A stretch of 64,000 nucleotides of DNA from an uncultured Granulosicoccus sp. (GTDB lineage Bacteria; Pseudomonadota; Gammaproteobacteria; Granulosicoccales; Granulosicoccaceae). The notes below the pieces were generated by a model. That model had not been told where the DNA came from, did not search any database, and saw nothing but the letters and a program-made list of their open reading frames with translations. Below are positions 42,181 to 50,472 of the stretch, piece after piece; positions within the stretch are counted from its first letter, which is position 1; each line of letters begins with the position of its first letter. Location of the stretch: positions 1 to 64,000 of the forward strand of contig CANLXI010000020.1 of NCBI GenBank assembly GCA_947495035.1. Reading direction: 5' to 3'. The position numbers were made by a program, and so were the translations under genes.

Positions 42181-44126
42181 TGCAGACCATCGAGAACCCG
42201 GTACTGAATATCAGTGACCTGCAAGTACGGTTTCAGACCAACGACGGAATCGTGGAGGCGGTCCGTGGTGTCGATGTGCAAGTCGCGGCTGGCGAATGCC
42301 TCGGCGTTGTCGGTGAATCCGGCTCGGGCAAGAGTCAGACCTTTCTGGCGGCCATGGGCCTGCTGGCCAGTAATGCCACGGTGACCGGGCGTGTGGAGTT
42401 TCATGGTCAGAATCTGCTGGACCTGACATTGCGCGAACTCAATCGCATTCGTGGTCGGCGCATTTCCATGATCTTTCAGGACCCGTTGACGGCGCTGACC
42501 CCGCATCTGCGTATCGGGGTGCAGATGCGCGAAGTGCTGCAGACCCATCAACGCATGAGCGATCATGATGCACGGCAATGTTGTCTGCAGTGGTTGCAGA
42601 ACGTGCGCATTCCGGAGGCGCGTCATCGACTGTCGCAGTATCCCCACGAGTTGTCCGGCGGCATGCGACAACGCGTCATGATCGCCATGGCCATGTTGTG
42701 TGAGCCGGAGTTGCTGATCGCCGATGAGCCCACCACGGCACTGGATGTCACCATTCAGGCCGAGATTCTGGATCTGATGGATGAGTTGCGGCGCGACCAC
42801 GGTACCGCCGTTGTACTGATCACCCACGACATGGGGGTCGTTGCTCGCATGTGTGATCGTGTACAGGTCATGCGTCAGGGAGAATACGTGGAGCAGGGCA
42901 GTTGCGAGGACGTCTTCTATGGCGCACGGCACCCTTACACCAGAATGCTGCTTGAATCGGTGCCGCGCATCCGGGTTGATGGCGAAGCCTCGACACTTGA
43001 CGGGGGCAGGCCCGAGGAGGGCGGAATGACAAATCCGCATCAGAACGAGGTGCTGGAAACGCCGGAAACCTCGGAAACACCGGAAACACCGGAATCCTCG
43101 GCGGCCGCGCAGAACCCTTCGATCAGGGGCAGCGATGATCCAACGGGAACACTGCTTCGTGTTCGCAATCTGCGTGTCACCTTTCCCGTACAGTCCGGCT
43201 GGTTCAGCAAAAGGCGTGAACTTCGAGCCGTGGATGGCATTGGATTCGATCTGGCCGCCGGGGAGACGCTGGGTATCGTTGGAGAATCCGGCAGTGGCAA
43301 GTCCACGCTGGCGCGGGCCATTCTGCAGTTGATCGAGCCGACTTCCGGTCAGGTCAACTGGCAGGGACAAGAGCTGACAGTCTCCACGCGACAGGATCTT
43401 CAGGCATTCAGGCAGGATGCGCAGATCGTGTTTCAGGATCCACTGGCCAGCCTTGACCCGTCCATGACCATTGGCGACAGCATGGCGGAGCCGCTGAAAG
43501 TGTTCGAGCCGGGACTGGACCGACAGCAGCGTACCCGGCGCGTGGCGGACATGATGGAGCGAGTCGGGCTTTCGCATGCCTTGATCAACCGGTATCCTCA
43601 CGAACTGTCTGGTGGGCAGAATCAACGGGTCGGCATTGCCAGGGCCATGATGAGCCGCCCGAAATTGCTGATCTGTGATGAGGCGGTATCCGCACTTGAT
43701 GTCTCGATACAGGCGCAGATTCTGGCCTTGCTGAAAGATCTCCAGCAGGAGTTCGGATTGTCACTAATCTTCATCTCCCATGACCTGTCGGTGGTATGGG
43801 AGGTATCCAGTCGGATTCTGGTGATGTACCTCGGCTCGGTGGTCGAGCTGGCATCGCGTGATGACCTGTTCGCTCGTCCACAGCACCCCTACACGCGTCA
43901 ACTGGTGTCTGCCGTGCCGGTGCCGGATCCGCAACTGGAGCGTGCCAGAAGCCGCATCAAGCTGCAGGGGGAGTTGGCGTCACCGATGGAGACAGGCGCA
44001 CGCCTGCGGTTTCTGCCGTCGAGGCGCTCATCACTGCCGCCGGACTATGTACCGGCTCTGGATGAACGTTATCCGGATCACTTCGTGGCGGAACATGACC
44101 CGTTGGAAAGTCTCCTGCAGCCATGA
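42177..44126 (+). CDS. Fused OppD-OppF double ATPase
   Basis: A 649-residue protein carrying both importer ATPases in one chain. The first unit has Walker A GESGSGKSQTFLAA, signature LSGGMRQRVMIAMAM and Walker B LLIADEPTTALDV. The second has GESGSGKSTLARAIL, LSGGQNQRVGIARAM and LLICDEAVSALDVS. They are joined near residues 280-320 by a linker rich in Thr, Pro, Glu and Ser (ETPETSETPETPES), encoded by a 9-bp repeat. Fusion of the two ATPases occurs in some Opp/Dpp and Yej-type systems. Substrates may be peptides or, given the following GH16 gene, oligosaccharides. Confidence 0.94.
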   Translation: MMQTIENPVLNISDLQVRFQTNDGIVEAVRGVDVQVAAGECLGVVGESGSGKSQTFLAAMGLLASNATVTGRVEFHGQNLLDLTLRELNRIRGRRISMIFQDPLTALTPHLRIGVQMREVLQTHQRMSDHDARQCCLQWLQNVRIPEARHRLSQYPHELSGGMRQRVMIAMAMLCEPELLIADEPTTALDVTIQAEILDLMDELRRDHGTAVVLITHDMGVVARMCDRVQVMRQGEYVEQGSCEDVFYGARHPYTRMLLESVPRIRVDGEASTLDGGRPEEGGMTNPHQNEVLETPETSETPETPESSAAAQNPSIRGSDDPTGTLLRVRNLRVTFPVQSGWFSKRRELRAVDGIGFDLAAGETLGIVGESGSGKSTLARAILQLIEPTSGQVNWQGQELTVSTRQDLQAFRQDAQIVFQDPLASLDPSMTIGDSMAEPLKVFEPGLDRQQRTRRVADMMERVGLSHALINRYPHELSGGQNQRVGIARAMMSRPKLLICDEAVSALDVSIQAQILALLKDLQQEFGLSLIFISHDLSVVWEVSSRILVMYLGSVVELASRDDLFARPQHPYTRQLVSAVPVPDPQLERARSRIKLQGELASPMETGARLRFLPSRRSSLPPDYVPALDERYPDHFVAEHDPLESLLQP

Positions 44127-44310
44127 GACGACGAAACACACAATAGTTCACAGTTCAGCCTGAAAACCAGTGAAAATGGGCATCTTGGACACCGAGGAAC
44201 AGCAAATACCTGCCTCTGCTTGCGGGTTCGCAATTCATTTGGCATTGACCTGATGAGCCAGTACAACCAGAATTCACGGTTGCAAATAACTGCTCTGACA
44301 CTCCTTGATC

Positions 44311-45885
44311 ATGATGATTTTCTCACGGACCGGCATGGCCGGTTTTTTTATGGCCAGCTTGCTGGTTATTTCCGGATGCAGCGACTCCTCGTCGTCGACG
44401 CCTCTGAATGACGGTAGTCCTGTCGACGGTGGCACTACCGGTGATCAGACCACTGGCGGAACCGATACGGACGCTGGCACTGATACCGGAACCGATACCG
44501 ATGCGGGTACTGATGCCGGAACCGATGCTGGCACTGATACCGGTGCAGGTACTGATGCCGGAACCGATACTGGCACTGACACCGGAACCGATAATGGCAC
44601 TGATACCGGTGCAACGGTGGGATTGCCAGGTAACACGCCTGATGACGATGGGGCGCTGGCTCCTCCGGTCTCCGGTGGCAATGACCTTTCCGGCGGAGAT
44701 GATGACAGCCCGACCGCCGCAGAGACGGCCTCCCTGGTTGGTCCTTCCATCAAGGATGAATCCCGCAGCGCTGGACCACCGTCAGTACCCACGGACCTGA
44801 CGCTGTTGCTGGCCGCCGAGAAATGGATCGAGTTCACCTGGGCACCTTCCACGGATGACCAGGCTGTCAAGGCCTACGAAATCTATCGCGATGGCAGTCT
44901 GATTGCGACAGTCAGCAATACCGAATACGAGCACGACATCCGCAGCTGGTTGAGCACGTCGTTCATCGACTGCAACTTCACTCGTTACACCGATTGCCCG
45001 TCCCGAGAGCCGGTGCCGGGTGCCAGCTACAGCTACGCCGTGGCGGCCGTTGACAACGAAGGCATGCGTTCCGAGCTGTCAGAACCTGCTGTCTTCACCT
45101 TCGAGGAACTGCAGGGCACTACCCCTGACCTTGACGGTTATGTGCAGGTGTTCGATGAAGAATTCGATGGAACCGATCTGGATAGAAGCCTGTGGAAAGC
45201 CGCATTGCCGTGGGGGCCTGATACCACCATCAACGGTGAGATGCAGTACTTCGTGAACATCTTTGCGTCAGACCCCATCGATTACACGCCGTTCGAATTC
45301 ACTGGCGAAACACTGATCATCACCGGACAGGAAACGCCAGCGGAATTGCTGCCAGCAGTCAACAACAAGCCTTATCTGTCGGGTGTCATTACCACGGCCG
45401 ACTACTTCGAAATGACCTACGGCTACGTGGAAATGAGTGCCAAGGTGGCTGGTGGTGACGGTCTGCTGTCGACGTTCTACCTGTTCAATCAGGATTATTA
45501 CAAGAACAAGCCGGAAATCGACATTGCCGAATACATCGGTTCACGCCCTGACAAGGTCTACCAGACCTATCACTATTACGACAGCAATCGTGCGCGCTCC
45601 AACAGTGGTGAGAAGCATTCATCACCCACGATGGAAACGGCTACGGGTGAAGACCTCAGCGCGGGTTTCCACAAGTACAGTGTGCTGTGGGAGCCAGGTC
45701 TGGTTGTCTGGTATCTCGATGGTCAGGAAGTGCGTCGTCTGACAGGTCCTCGTGTCTCCGATGAGCCAATGAACATCATCGCGCATCTGGTGGTGGGCAG
45801 CAGCTGGATTGGTGAGCCTTCCGCGGAGTCGGTGCCTGCCGAGTTCGAAATCGACTACATCAAGGCCTGGCAGAAGCAGCCCTAG
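44311..45885 (+). CDS. GH16 family lipoprotein with Thr-Asp repeat linker
   Basis: A 524-residue outer-surface or periplasmic lipoprotein. A lipobox signal (MASLLVISGC) is followed by Ser-rich and then Thr-Asp-Gly-rich tetrapeptide repeats (TDAG/TDTG, about residues 45-105), a flexible spacer. A fibronectin type III-like domain follows (about 155-265), then a GH16 beta-jelly-roll with catalytic E-I-D-I-A-E in KPEIDIAEYIGSR. GH16 enzymes cut beta-1,3/1,4-glucans such as laminarin, or galactans; this substrate is not decided. The start is set at ATG 44311; ATG 44314 and ATG 44350 are possible. Codons 7-13 form a terminator-like hairpin. The upstream Opp importer may take up the products. Confidence 0.88.
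   Translation: MMIFSRTGMAGFFMASLLVISGCSDSSSSTPLNDGSPVDGGTTGDQTTGGTDTDAGTDTGTDTDAGTDAGTDAGTDTGAGTDAGTDTGTDTGTDNGTDTGATVGLPGNTPDDDGALAPPVSGGNDLSGGDDDSPTAAETASLVGPSIKDESRSAGPPSVPTDLTLLLAAEKWIEFTWAPSTDDQAVKAYEIYRDGSLIATVSNTEYEHDIRSWLSTSFIDCNFTRYTDCPSREPVPGASYSYAVAAVDNEGMRSELSEPAVFTFEELQGTTPDLDGYVQVFDEEFDGTDLDRSLWKAALPWGPDTTINGEMQYFVNIFASDPIDYTPFEFTGETLIITGQETPAELLPAVNNKPYLSGVITTADYFEMTYGYVEMSAKVAGGDGLLSTFYLFNQDYYKNKPEIDIAEYIGSRPDKVYQTYHYYDSNRARSNSGEKHSSPTMETATGEDLSAGFHKYSVLWEPGLVVWYLDGQEVRRLTGPRVSDEPMNIIAHLVVGSSWIGEPSAESVPAEFEIDYIKAWQKQP
44329..44349 (+). terminator. Terminator-like hairpin inside a signal-peptide region
   Basis: ACCGGC (44329-44334), loop ATG, GCCGGT (44338-44343), then six T (44344-44349). 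It has the form of a small rho-independent terminator but lies within the first codons of the GH16 gene. It may end the upstream Opp operon, attenuate GH16 expression, or be a by-product of the codons. Confidence 0.5.
44449..44622 (+). repeat. 12-bp coding repeat (Thr-Asp-Ala/Thr-Gly)
   Basis: About fourteen tandem, imperfect 12-bp units based on GGAACCGATACTGGCACTGA encode alternating GTDT and GTDA tetrapeptides in the GH16 lipoprotein. Such units change number easily by slippage, altering linker length in frame. Confidence 0.85.
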
Positions 45886-45898
45886 GCCAGATATGTTG

Positions 45899-45921
45899 GG
45901 GGGAGCGTACAAGGCTCCCCC
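45899..45921 (+). terminator. Hairpin terminator after GH16 gene
   Basis: GGGGGAGC (45899-45906) pairs with GCTCCCCC (45914-45921) across a 7-nt loop, 14 bp after the GH16 stop; TCTG follows. Confidence 0.65.
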
Positions 45922-45976
45922 TCTGCTCGGATCGGTTCGACCTGCAGGTCGAGCAGATTCCGCAAGGTCGACTCCA

Positions 45977-46016
45977 GAAGCCCCGTTTGCCTCGACAGGC
46001 GAATGGGGCTTCTTTC
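45977..46016 (+). terminator. Second hairpin between convergent genes
   Basis: GAAGCCCC (45977-45984) pairs with GGGGCTTC (46005-46012); inside, TTTGCCT pairs with AGGCGAA around CGAC. About 15 pairs are followed by TTTCGTT. It backs up the GH16 terminator and may also stop leftward transcription from the MATE gene. Confidence 0.75.
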
Positions 46017-46017
46017 G

Positions 46018-47445
46018 TTACTGGAGGGGTGTTCTGGTCGGGCGTTGGTCTGATTCCGTTTCCGGTTTGCCGCCTGCCAGCCTGAGCAGTTGGCGCAAGG
46101 TGTACCAATGCGCTACCAGTGATGCGATCACGACGACACTGATGATCGTGTAGAAGATCGACATCATCGGGAAGCCTTGGTGAACAATGAGCCAGTAGTT
46201 GATGCTCACGGGGATGACCAGCTGACGTGCAATTCCCATGTACATCGGAAACAGGGGGCGCTTCATGGCCTGCAATGTGGCTGTGCTGAGGAACAGAACG
46301 ACGTAGGCGTAAAAGGCGATCGCATCGATTCGCAGGTAAGTTGCACCGGTGGCCTGAATGGCCGGATCACTCGAAAAGAAGCTCATCATGGCAGGCGACA
46401 GATACACCATGACCGGTATCGATACAGCTGCCATGGCCAGGCCGATCTGCAGACCCTTGATGTAGGTTTCCCTGACCCGTTGCGGCTGGCCCGCGCCCAG
46501 ATTCTGACCGGCTATGGCCATGACCGCGGTATTCAGGCCCAGAGCGGGCAACAGCAAAACCTGTTCAAGTCTGAGACCGACCGAGTAGCCGGCTACGTGT
46601 TCGCTGCCGAAGCGGCCAATCAACGACAGAGTGATGAAACCTCCCACGATGATCGTGAGCATGTTGAAACTGGCAGGCAATACCTGACGCAGCAGTGTCA
46701 GCCAGCTTTCCCACTGACAACGAGGAACACTTCTACGCCCCAGTTCTCTGGTCAGCACATGATAGAGGTACAGTGCTGACGCCCCCTTGATGAGGACCGT
46801 GGCCAGAGCCAGCCCTGTCACACCCAGTTGCAGACCGAATGTCAGCAAGGGGTTGAGAAGCAGATTGGCCAGAAAGCCCATGGCCAGAGCATTACGATTG
46901 GAGCGTGTGTCGCCGATTGCCATCAGGGCACCGGCGGCGGCGAAGGTCAGAATGAAGGTGAAGGAACCCCACAGGGTGGTTGCGATGTACTCCATGGACA
47001 GTGGTGCAACATGGGGTTCAGCACCCAGAAACCGGATCAGGGGCTCGGCCAGAAACCAGCCGCACAGTGTGACCAGCACACTGAAGAACAATGCCAGTCC
47101 GAACGCCTGATCCACCCAGAAGGCGACACGGTCTCGTTGCCCGCGGCCTGACTCTGGTGCAATGACCGCCGAGGCCCCTGTCTGAATGCCTATGCCCACA
47201 GCCAATAACAGGAAGAACACACTGCCGGCGATGGAGACGCCTGCCAGTGCATCATCGGAGATGCGTCCGGCGAACCAGAAGTCCGTCAGGTTGTACAGGG
47301 TGTTGAATATCATTCCCATGGACGCAGGAATGGATAGTCTTGCCAGATGGCCCAGTACAGATCCAGTGGTCAATGAAGGGGAGGGAGACTTGATGGTTGT
47401 CAGACTCGCTAGCTGGTCTTGCGATCCTGCCTGGCAGGTACCCAT
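46018..47445 (-). CDS. MATE family multidrug/metabolite exporter
   Basis: A 475-residue inner-membrane protein with about 12 helices in two related halves (first half from LARLSIPASMGMIFNTLYNLTDFWFAG, second from LLRQVLPASFNMLTIIVGGFITLSLIGRFG). It belongs to the MATE family, which expels cationic drugs or metabolites in exchange for Na+ or H+. The N-terminal 28 residues before the first helix are polar and unlike the family, so the true start may lie after ATG 47445; no better ribosome site was seen. As drawn, it overlaps the zinc-ribbon gene upstream by 37 bp. Confidence 0.9.
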   Translation of the reverse strand: MGTCQAGSQDQLASLTTIKSPSPSLTTGSVLGHLARLSIPASMGMIFNTLYNLTDFWFAGRISDDALAGVSIAGSVFFLLLAVGIGIQTGASAVIAPESGRGQRDRVAFWVDQAFGLALFFSVLVTLCGWFLAEPLIRFLGAEPHVAPLSMEYIATTLWGSFTFILTFAAAGALMAIGDTRSNRNALAMGFLANLLLNPLLTFGLQLGVTGLALATVLIKGASALYLYHVLTRELGRRSVPRCQWESWLTLLRQVLPASFNMLTIIVGGFITLSLIGRFGSEHVAGYSVGLRLEQVLLLPALGLNTAVMAIAGQNLGAGQPQRVRETYIKGLQIGLAMAAVSIPVMVYLSPAMMSFFSSDPAIQATGATYLRIDAIAFYAYVVLFLSTATLQAMKRPLFPMYMGIARQLVIPVSINYWLIVHQGFPMMSIFYTIISVVVIASLVAHWYTLRQLLRLAGGKPETESDQRPTRTPLQ

Positions 47446-47669
47446 CCGCTGGCCCTGCAGGTCGGGCAGCGTCTTGCATCGAGGTAGCCTGCGCCTTTAC
47501 AGGTCTGACAACTGAGCCAATCGGTAAAGCGATCCCGTTTGAGCCAATGGCCCTCGCAAGGGGAGGCGCCCGACACGCTCCTGCCACAGACGCCGGTCGC
47601 GGTTTGCTTGTCATAACTGTACGCGCCGCACAGGGAGCAAACGGCGCAAGGCAAGGAACGGGCGGTCAT
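47409..47669 (-). CDS. Small zinc-ribbon/DnaJ-type zinc finger protein
   Basis: An 86-residue protein with Cys pairs CAVCSLCG near the N-terminus and CQTCKGAGYLDARRCPTCRASGW near the C-terminus. The latter has the C-x-x-C-x-G spacing of DnaJ-type zinc fingers. It probably binds one or two Zn2+ ions and may contact RNA or protein. Its length, the regular Cys pattern and ATG 47669 support a real gene, despite the overlap with the MATE start. Function is unknown. Confidence 0.65.
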   Translation of the reverse strand: MTARSLPCAVCSLCGAYSYDKQTATGVCGRSVSGASPCEGHWLKRDRFTDWLSCQTCKGAGYLDARRCPTCRASGWVPARQDRKTS

Positions 47670-47699
47670 GAGTCTGTTATAAGCTTGTTCTGCTGACCA

Positions 47700-47726
47700 G
47701 GTCCGGAATGATACTCACTCCGGACC
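47700..47726. promoter_or_regulatory. Inverted repeat upstream of the zinc-ribbon gene
   Basis: GGTCCGGA (47700-47707) and TCCGGACC (47719-47726) form a perfect 8-bp inverted repeat with an 11-bp spacer, 31 bp upstream of ATG 47669. No T-run follows on the minus strand, so it is more like an operator than a terminator. Confidence 0.45.
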
Positions 47727-47788
47727 GAAAAATGTAACCTGTCATGTAGGCATGTAGCGAGCGATGCCACCCCATGTTCAGTCCGGAC

Positions 47789-48400
47789 TCACCCCGGTTT
47801 CTCTGCGAACTCGTTCAGCACCTGTACGGCAGTCTCGATGGAACGGCGTACCGCAAGGATATCGTCGGACTGCACGGCATCACCCTGTTGGGCATCCTCC
47901 AGCATCAACTCGGTTGTCAGAAGGGCTCCCTGAAGCGGAGTGCGAATTTCATGCTGCAAGGTCTTGACCTTGCCCTTCGGTTCACGAGAAGACGGCTCAT
48001 CCGGCGTAGCTTCGGAGCTCTTGAGCTGACGGACGCCCTCTTCTATCAGCTGGTCGATGGTCTGCATGGTGTGCGAGAGCTCCGTTGTCATGGCCGTTTT
48101 CCGGTCGTCATCCGGGGAACTGAGCAGCAGACGCTGCAGCAGTGAAATCTGACAACTACGCAACTCGGCATGGACGGCGGGTGCGGGCAGGTCGTCCGAG
48201 TCTGCCAGTGTTCCCAGTCTGGTAGACCATTCGCTCATGAGTGACTTCGATGGCCGCCCAGCCTGCGGGCCTGCGTGGTGATTCGCGATCTTCAGAAAGA
48301 TGGAGGCGATCTCTTCACGCGAATCCGATGAGAATTGCTGCTCATCCAACGACTCACAGCGTGAATCCCAGGCATTCAGTAGATCGTTTCGACGGTTCAT
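47789..48400 (-). CDS. H-box (HisKA-like) protein without ATPase domain
   Basis: A 203-residue cytosolic protein. Residues 1-130 are mostly helical and match nothing I recognise. The last 70 residues form a typical histidine-kinase dimerisation helix pair with phospho-acceptor motif LQHEIRTPLQGALLTTELML, followed by ILAVRRSIETAVQVLNEFAEK. The protein then stops, with no HATPase catalytic domain. It might be a phosphotransfer or scaffold protein, or a truncated kinase; no downstream kinase remnant is seen in the 119 bp before the next gene. Its ATG overlaps the stop of the YqjK-like gene by 4 bp, tying it to the membrane-protein operon. Confidence 0.75.
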   Translation of the reverse strand: MNRRNDLLNAWDSRCESLDEQQFSSDSREEIASIFLKIANHHAGPQAGRPSKSLMSEWSTRLGTLADSDDLPAPAVHAELRSCQISLLQRLLLSSPDDDRKTAMTTELSHTMQTIDQLIEEGVRQLKSSEATPDEPSSREPKGKVKTLQHEIRTPLQGALLTTELMLEDAQQGDAVQSDDILAVRRSIETAVQVLNEFAEKPG

Positions 48401-48672
48401 GTCAGGAAGCGCTTGATCAGAGGGGAGGCCTTGCCGGCGACCTTGATCGCCGACAATGCCAGACTGGTTACCTCAAGCGTTGCCGGAGCCGCACGCCTGA
48501 ATCGAGTGAGCAGCACGCCCGCGGCAAACGGCCACAGCAGCGCCGCCGGTCGCGAGAAATAATCGTTGCACTCTTCCTTGCATTCGTGAGCGATGTGGTC
48601 CAGTGTCGCCTGAGCTTCGCACTGCCTCAGCCAGGCCTGTTCCACCGCAATTCTCTTGCTGTCGAGCAACAC
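48397..48672 (-). CDS. Small YqjK-like membrane protein
   Basis: A 91-residue protein with a Cys-containing, acidic helical N-terminus and a hydrophobic stretch (about 45-60, AALLWPFAAGVLLTRF), ending in a basic tail. By position after YqjE- and YqjD-like genes it corresponds to YqjK of E. coli, though sequence similarity is not obvious. The start is GTG 48672, supported by GGAGAG 7 nt upstream. Confidence 0.65.
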   Translation of the reverse strand: MLLDSKRIAVEQAWLRQCEAQATLDHIAHECKEECNDYFSRPAALLWPFAAGVLLTRFRRAAPATLEVTSLALSAIKVAGKASPLIKRFLT

Positions 48673-48690
48673 GTCGCGGCTCTCCTGCGC

Positions 48691-48966
48691 CTATCGTCGT
48701 TTGATCAGCAAGGTGGCAAGTACGCCTGCTGCAAAGGCAATGCCCGCTGCCTGCACGGGCTTTTCGTTGATGTATCGGGTGACCGTACCACTCAACTCAG
48801 CGACGGAGTCTTGCAACTCGGCCTCCAGTTCATGCGCCCTGTCGACCACATCCTCGGCTTTCTCACGCGCCTTCTCCAACGTATCGAAGGCCTTTTCCTC
48901 TGCCGTATCGATGGCGTCTCTGGCCGCTTGCTTCAGTTCTTCAGGCTTGGTGACTGTTTGTGACAT
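48691..48966 (-). CDS. DUF883 (YqjD/ElaB-like) membrane-anchored protein
   Basis: A 91-residue protein with a charged, Ala/Glu/Lys-rich helical N-terminus (about 1-65, likely coiled coil) and one C-terminal helix (VQAAGIAFAAGVLATLLI) ending KRR. This is the YqjD/ElaB/YgaM architecture; in E. coli these are inner-membrane proteins reported to bind ribosomes in stationary phase. It overlaps the end of the YqjE-like gene by 26 bp. Confidence 0.87.
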   Translation of the reverse strand: MSQTVTKPEELKQAARDAIDTAEEKAFDTLEKAREKAEDVVDRAHELEAELQDSVAELSGTVTRYINEKPVQAAGIAFAAGVLATLLIKRR

Positions 48967-49408
48967 GATTTTCTGCTTCCGTTGGTTGAATTCTGTTGTC
49001 GCCGGTCTTGCCCAGACTGGTCTGCAGGGCCTGCCGGGTACGCCGAAAGGCCATGAGACGGCTGAGTTTCAGCATGATCAGCACGAGCGCCGTACAGATA
49101 ACAATCTGCAGACCCAGCAGGATTGCAAAAGACGACAGGGAGCCGAGTCCTGCGCTCAGCAGGGCGGCGTAGGCCGTCGCCAGGGCGACCAGCCAGGTAA
49201 TGGGGATCATCACCACAAGGATCACCAGCAGGGCGACCAGCAACCCCGCGCTGCTCATCGCCAATCTGGCCTCGGCTATCGCCAGTTTCAGTGTGGCGGT
49301 GGTAACATCCGCCGTCGCCAATGCGCGTTCCAGCAAGACAGTGATGACGTCCTGAACACCGGGTGTTCTGGTCGCTGTGTCATCAAGATCGGTGTCCTGG
49401 ATTGTCAT
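48941..49408 (-). CDS. Phage-holin-like YqjE family membrane protein
   Basis: A 155-residue protein with two central helices (about 52-75, AGLLVALLVILVVMIPITWLV, and 88-115, SSFAILLGLQIVICTALVLIML), the layout of the DUF1469/YqjE family. Its role is unknown; it is usually paired with YqjD. It is the first gene of the leftward unit YqjE-YqjD-YqjK-H-box protein. The start is ATG 49408. Confidence 0.85.
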   Translation of the reverse strand: MTIQDTDLDDTATRTPGVQDVITVLLERALATADVTTATLKLAIAEARLAMSSAGLLVALLVILVVMIPITWLVALATAYAALLSAGLGSLSSFAILLGLQIVICTALVLIMLKLSRLMAFRRTRQALQTSLGKTGDNRIQPTEAENHVTNSHQA

Positions 49409-49564
49409 AGACTGCTGGCTCCAAGCAACTGACCCGTTCAGTGCTTTTTGATGGTGGTGATGATCGCCCAGTGTGCAGGTGCAACCAGTCTCTTGTAAAT
49501 GCTACATGGCAGGCAAACCCGCCTCATTGGCGGCTTGATCAAAGTCAACGGAAAAGAAAGAACA

Positions 49565-50458
49565 ATGCACGAAGTCGTACTGATGGATGGCGGCATGGGT
49601 CAGGAGTTGATTCGTCGCTCGGGGAAGGCACCAACACCGCTCTGGTCGGCCACGGTAATGCTGGAACAGCCGGAACTGGTCGAGGCGCTCCATGTCGACT
49701 TCATTCAGGCCGGCGCAGAGGTCATTACCATCAACGCCTATTCGAGTACACCTGAAAGACTCGCCCGGGATGCCGATGTCAGTCTGTTCGATGCGCTGCA
49801 GACCGGCGCCTGTGAAGTGGCGCAGCGTGCGCGGGACAAGGCGGGTAACGACAAGGTGCGCATAGCGGGCTGTCTGCCGCCACTGGTTGCCAGCTATCGT
49901 CCGGATCTGGCCCCGGGCACGGAGCGGTCTCTGCAGCTGTACCGACAGATCTGCGACATGCAGGCACGCCACGTTGATCTTTTCCTGTGTGAAACCATGG
50001 CCTCACAAGCCGAGGCGGTGACGGCCGCAGGCGCTGCCTGTGAAACCGGATTACCAACCTGGCTTGCCTTGACACTGGATGACCGCAATCCGCAGAAACT
50101 GCGTGGCGGTGATGACTTGAGCGATGTTCTGGCTGCGCTGCGTGAACTGCCACTGCAGGGTCTGTTGCTCAATTGCTCGAGGCCCGAGACCATCGAAGCT
50201 GCGTGGCAGACGCTGATTGCAGGGACCGAATTCCCTGTCGGTGCCTATGCAAACGGGTTCACGGCAATCGATGCTCTGCAACCGGGAGGAACCGTCAGCT
50301 CCCTGCAGGCGAGAAACGATCTGCCCCCCGAGCACTACGCGGACTTCGCGATGCGCTGGGTAACTCAGGGGGCATCCATGGTTGGAGGTTGCTGTGAGGT
50401 TGGGCCGGAGCACATCGCCTGTCTGCGACGCCGTCTGGACGAGCGGTCAGGTTCCTGA
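49565..50458 (+). CDS. Homocysteine S-methyltransferase family protein
   Basis: A 297-residue cytosolic zinc enzyme of the homocysteine/selenocysteine methyltransferase family, which transfers a methyl group from S-methylmethionine, S-adenosylmethionine or a betaine to homocysteine. The zinc Cys ligands are in LLNCSRPE and GGCCEVGPEHI. The N-terminus (LMDGGMGQELIRR) and INAYSSTPERL are typical. The start is ATG 49565 with GGAAAAGAAAG upstream; the frame upstream to 49499 is not family-like. It converges with the TetR gene. Confidence 0.92.
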   Translation: MHEVVLMDGGMGQELIRRSGKAPTPLWSATVMLEQPELVEALHVDFIQAGAEVITINAYSSTPERLARDADVSLFDALQTGACEVAQRARDKAGNDKVRIAGCLPPLVASYRPDLAPGTERSLQLYRQICDMQARHVDLFLCETMASQAEAVTAAGAACETGLPTWLALTLDDRNPQKLRGGDDLSDVLAALRELPLQGLLLNCSRPETIEAAWQTLIAGTEFPVGAYANGFTAIDALQPGGTVSSLQARNDLPPEHYADFAMRWVTQGASMVGGCCEVGPEHIACLRRRLDERSGS

Positions 50459-50472
50459 GCGAGCGGCCCTTC

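Noticed and set aside
41994..43625. A 543-codon minus-strand frame
   Set aside because: It is antisense to the fused ATPase and has no domain; the sense strand has two complete ATPase motif sets.
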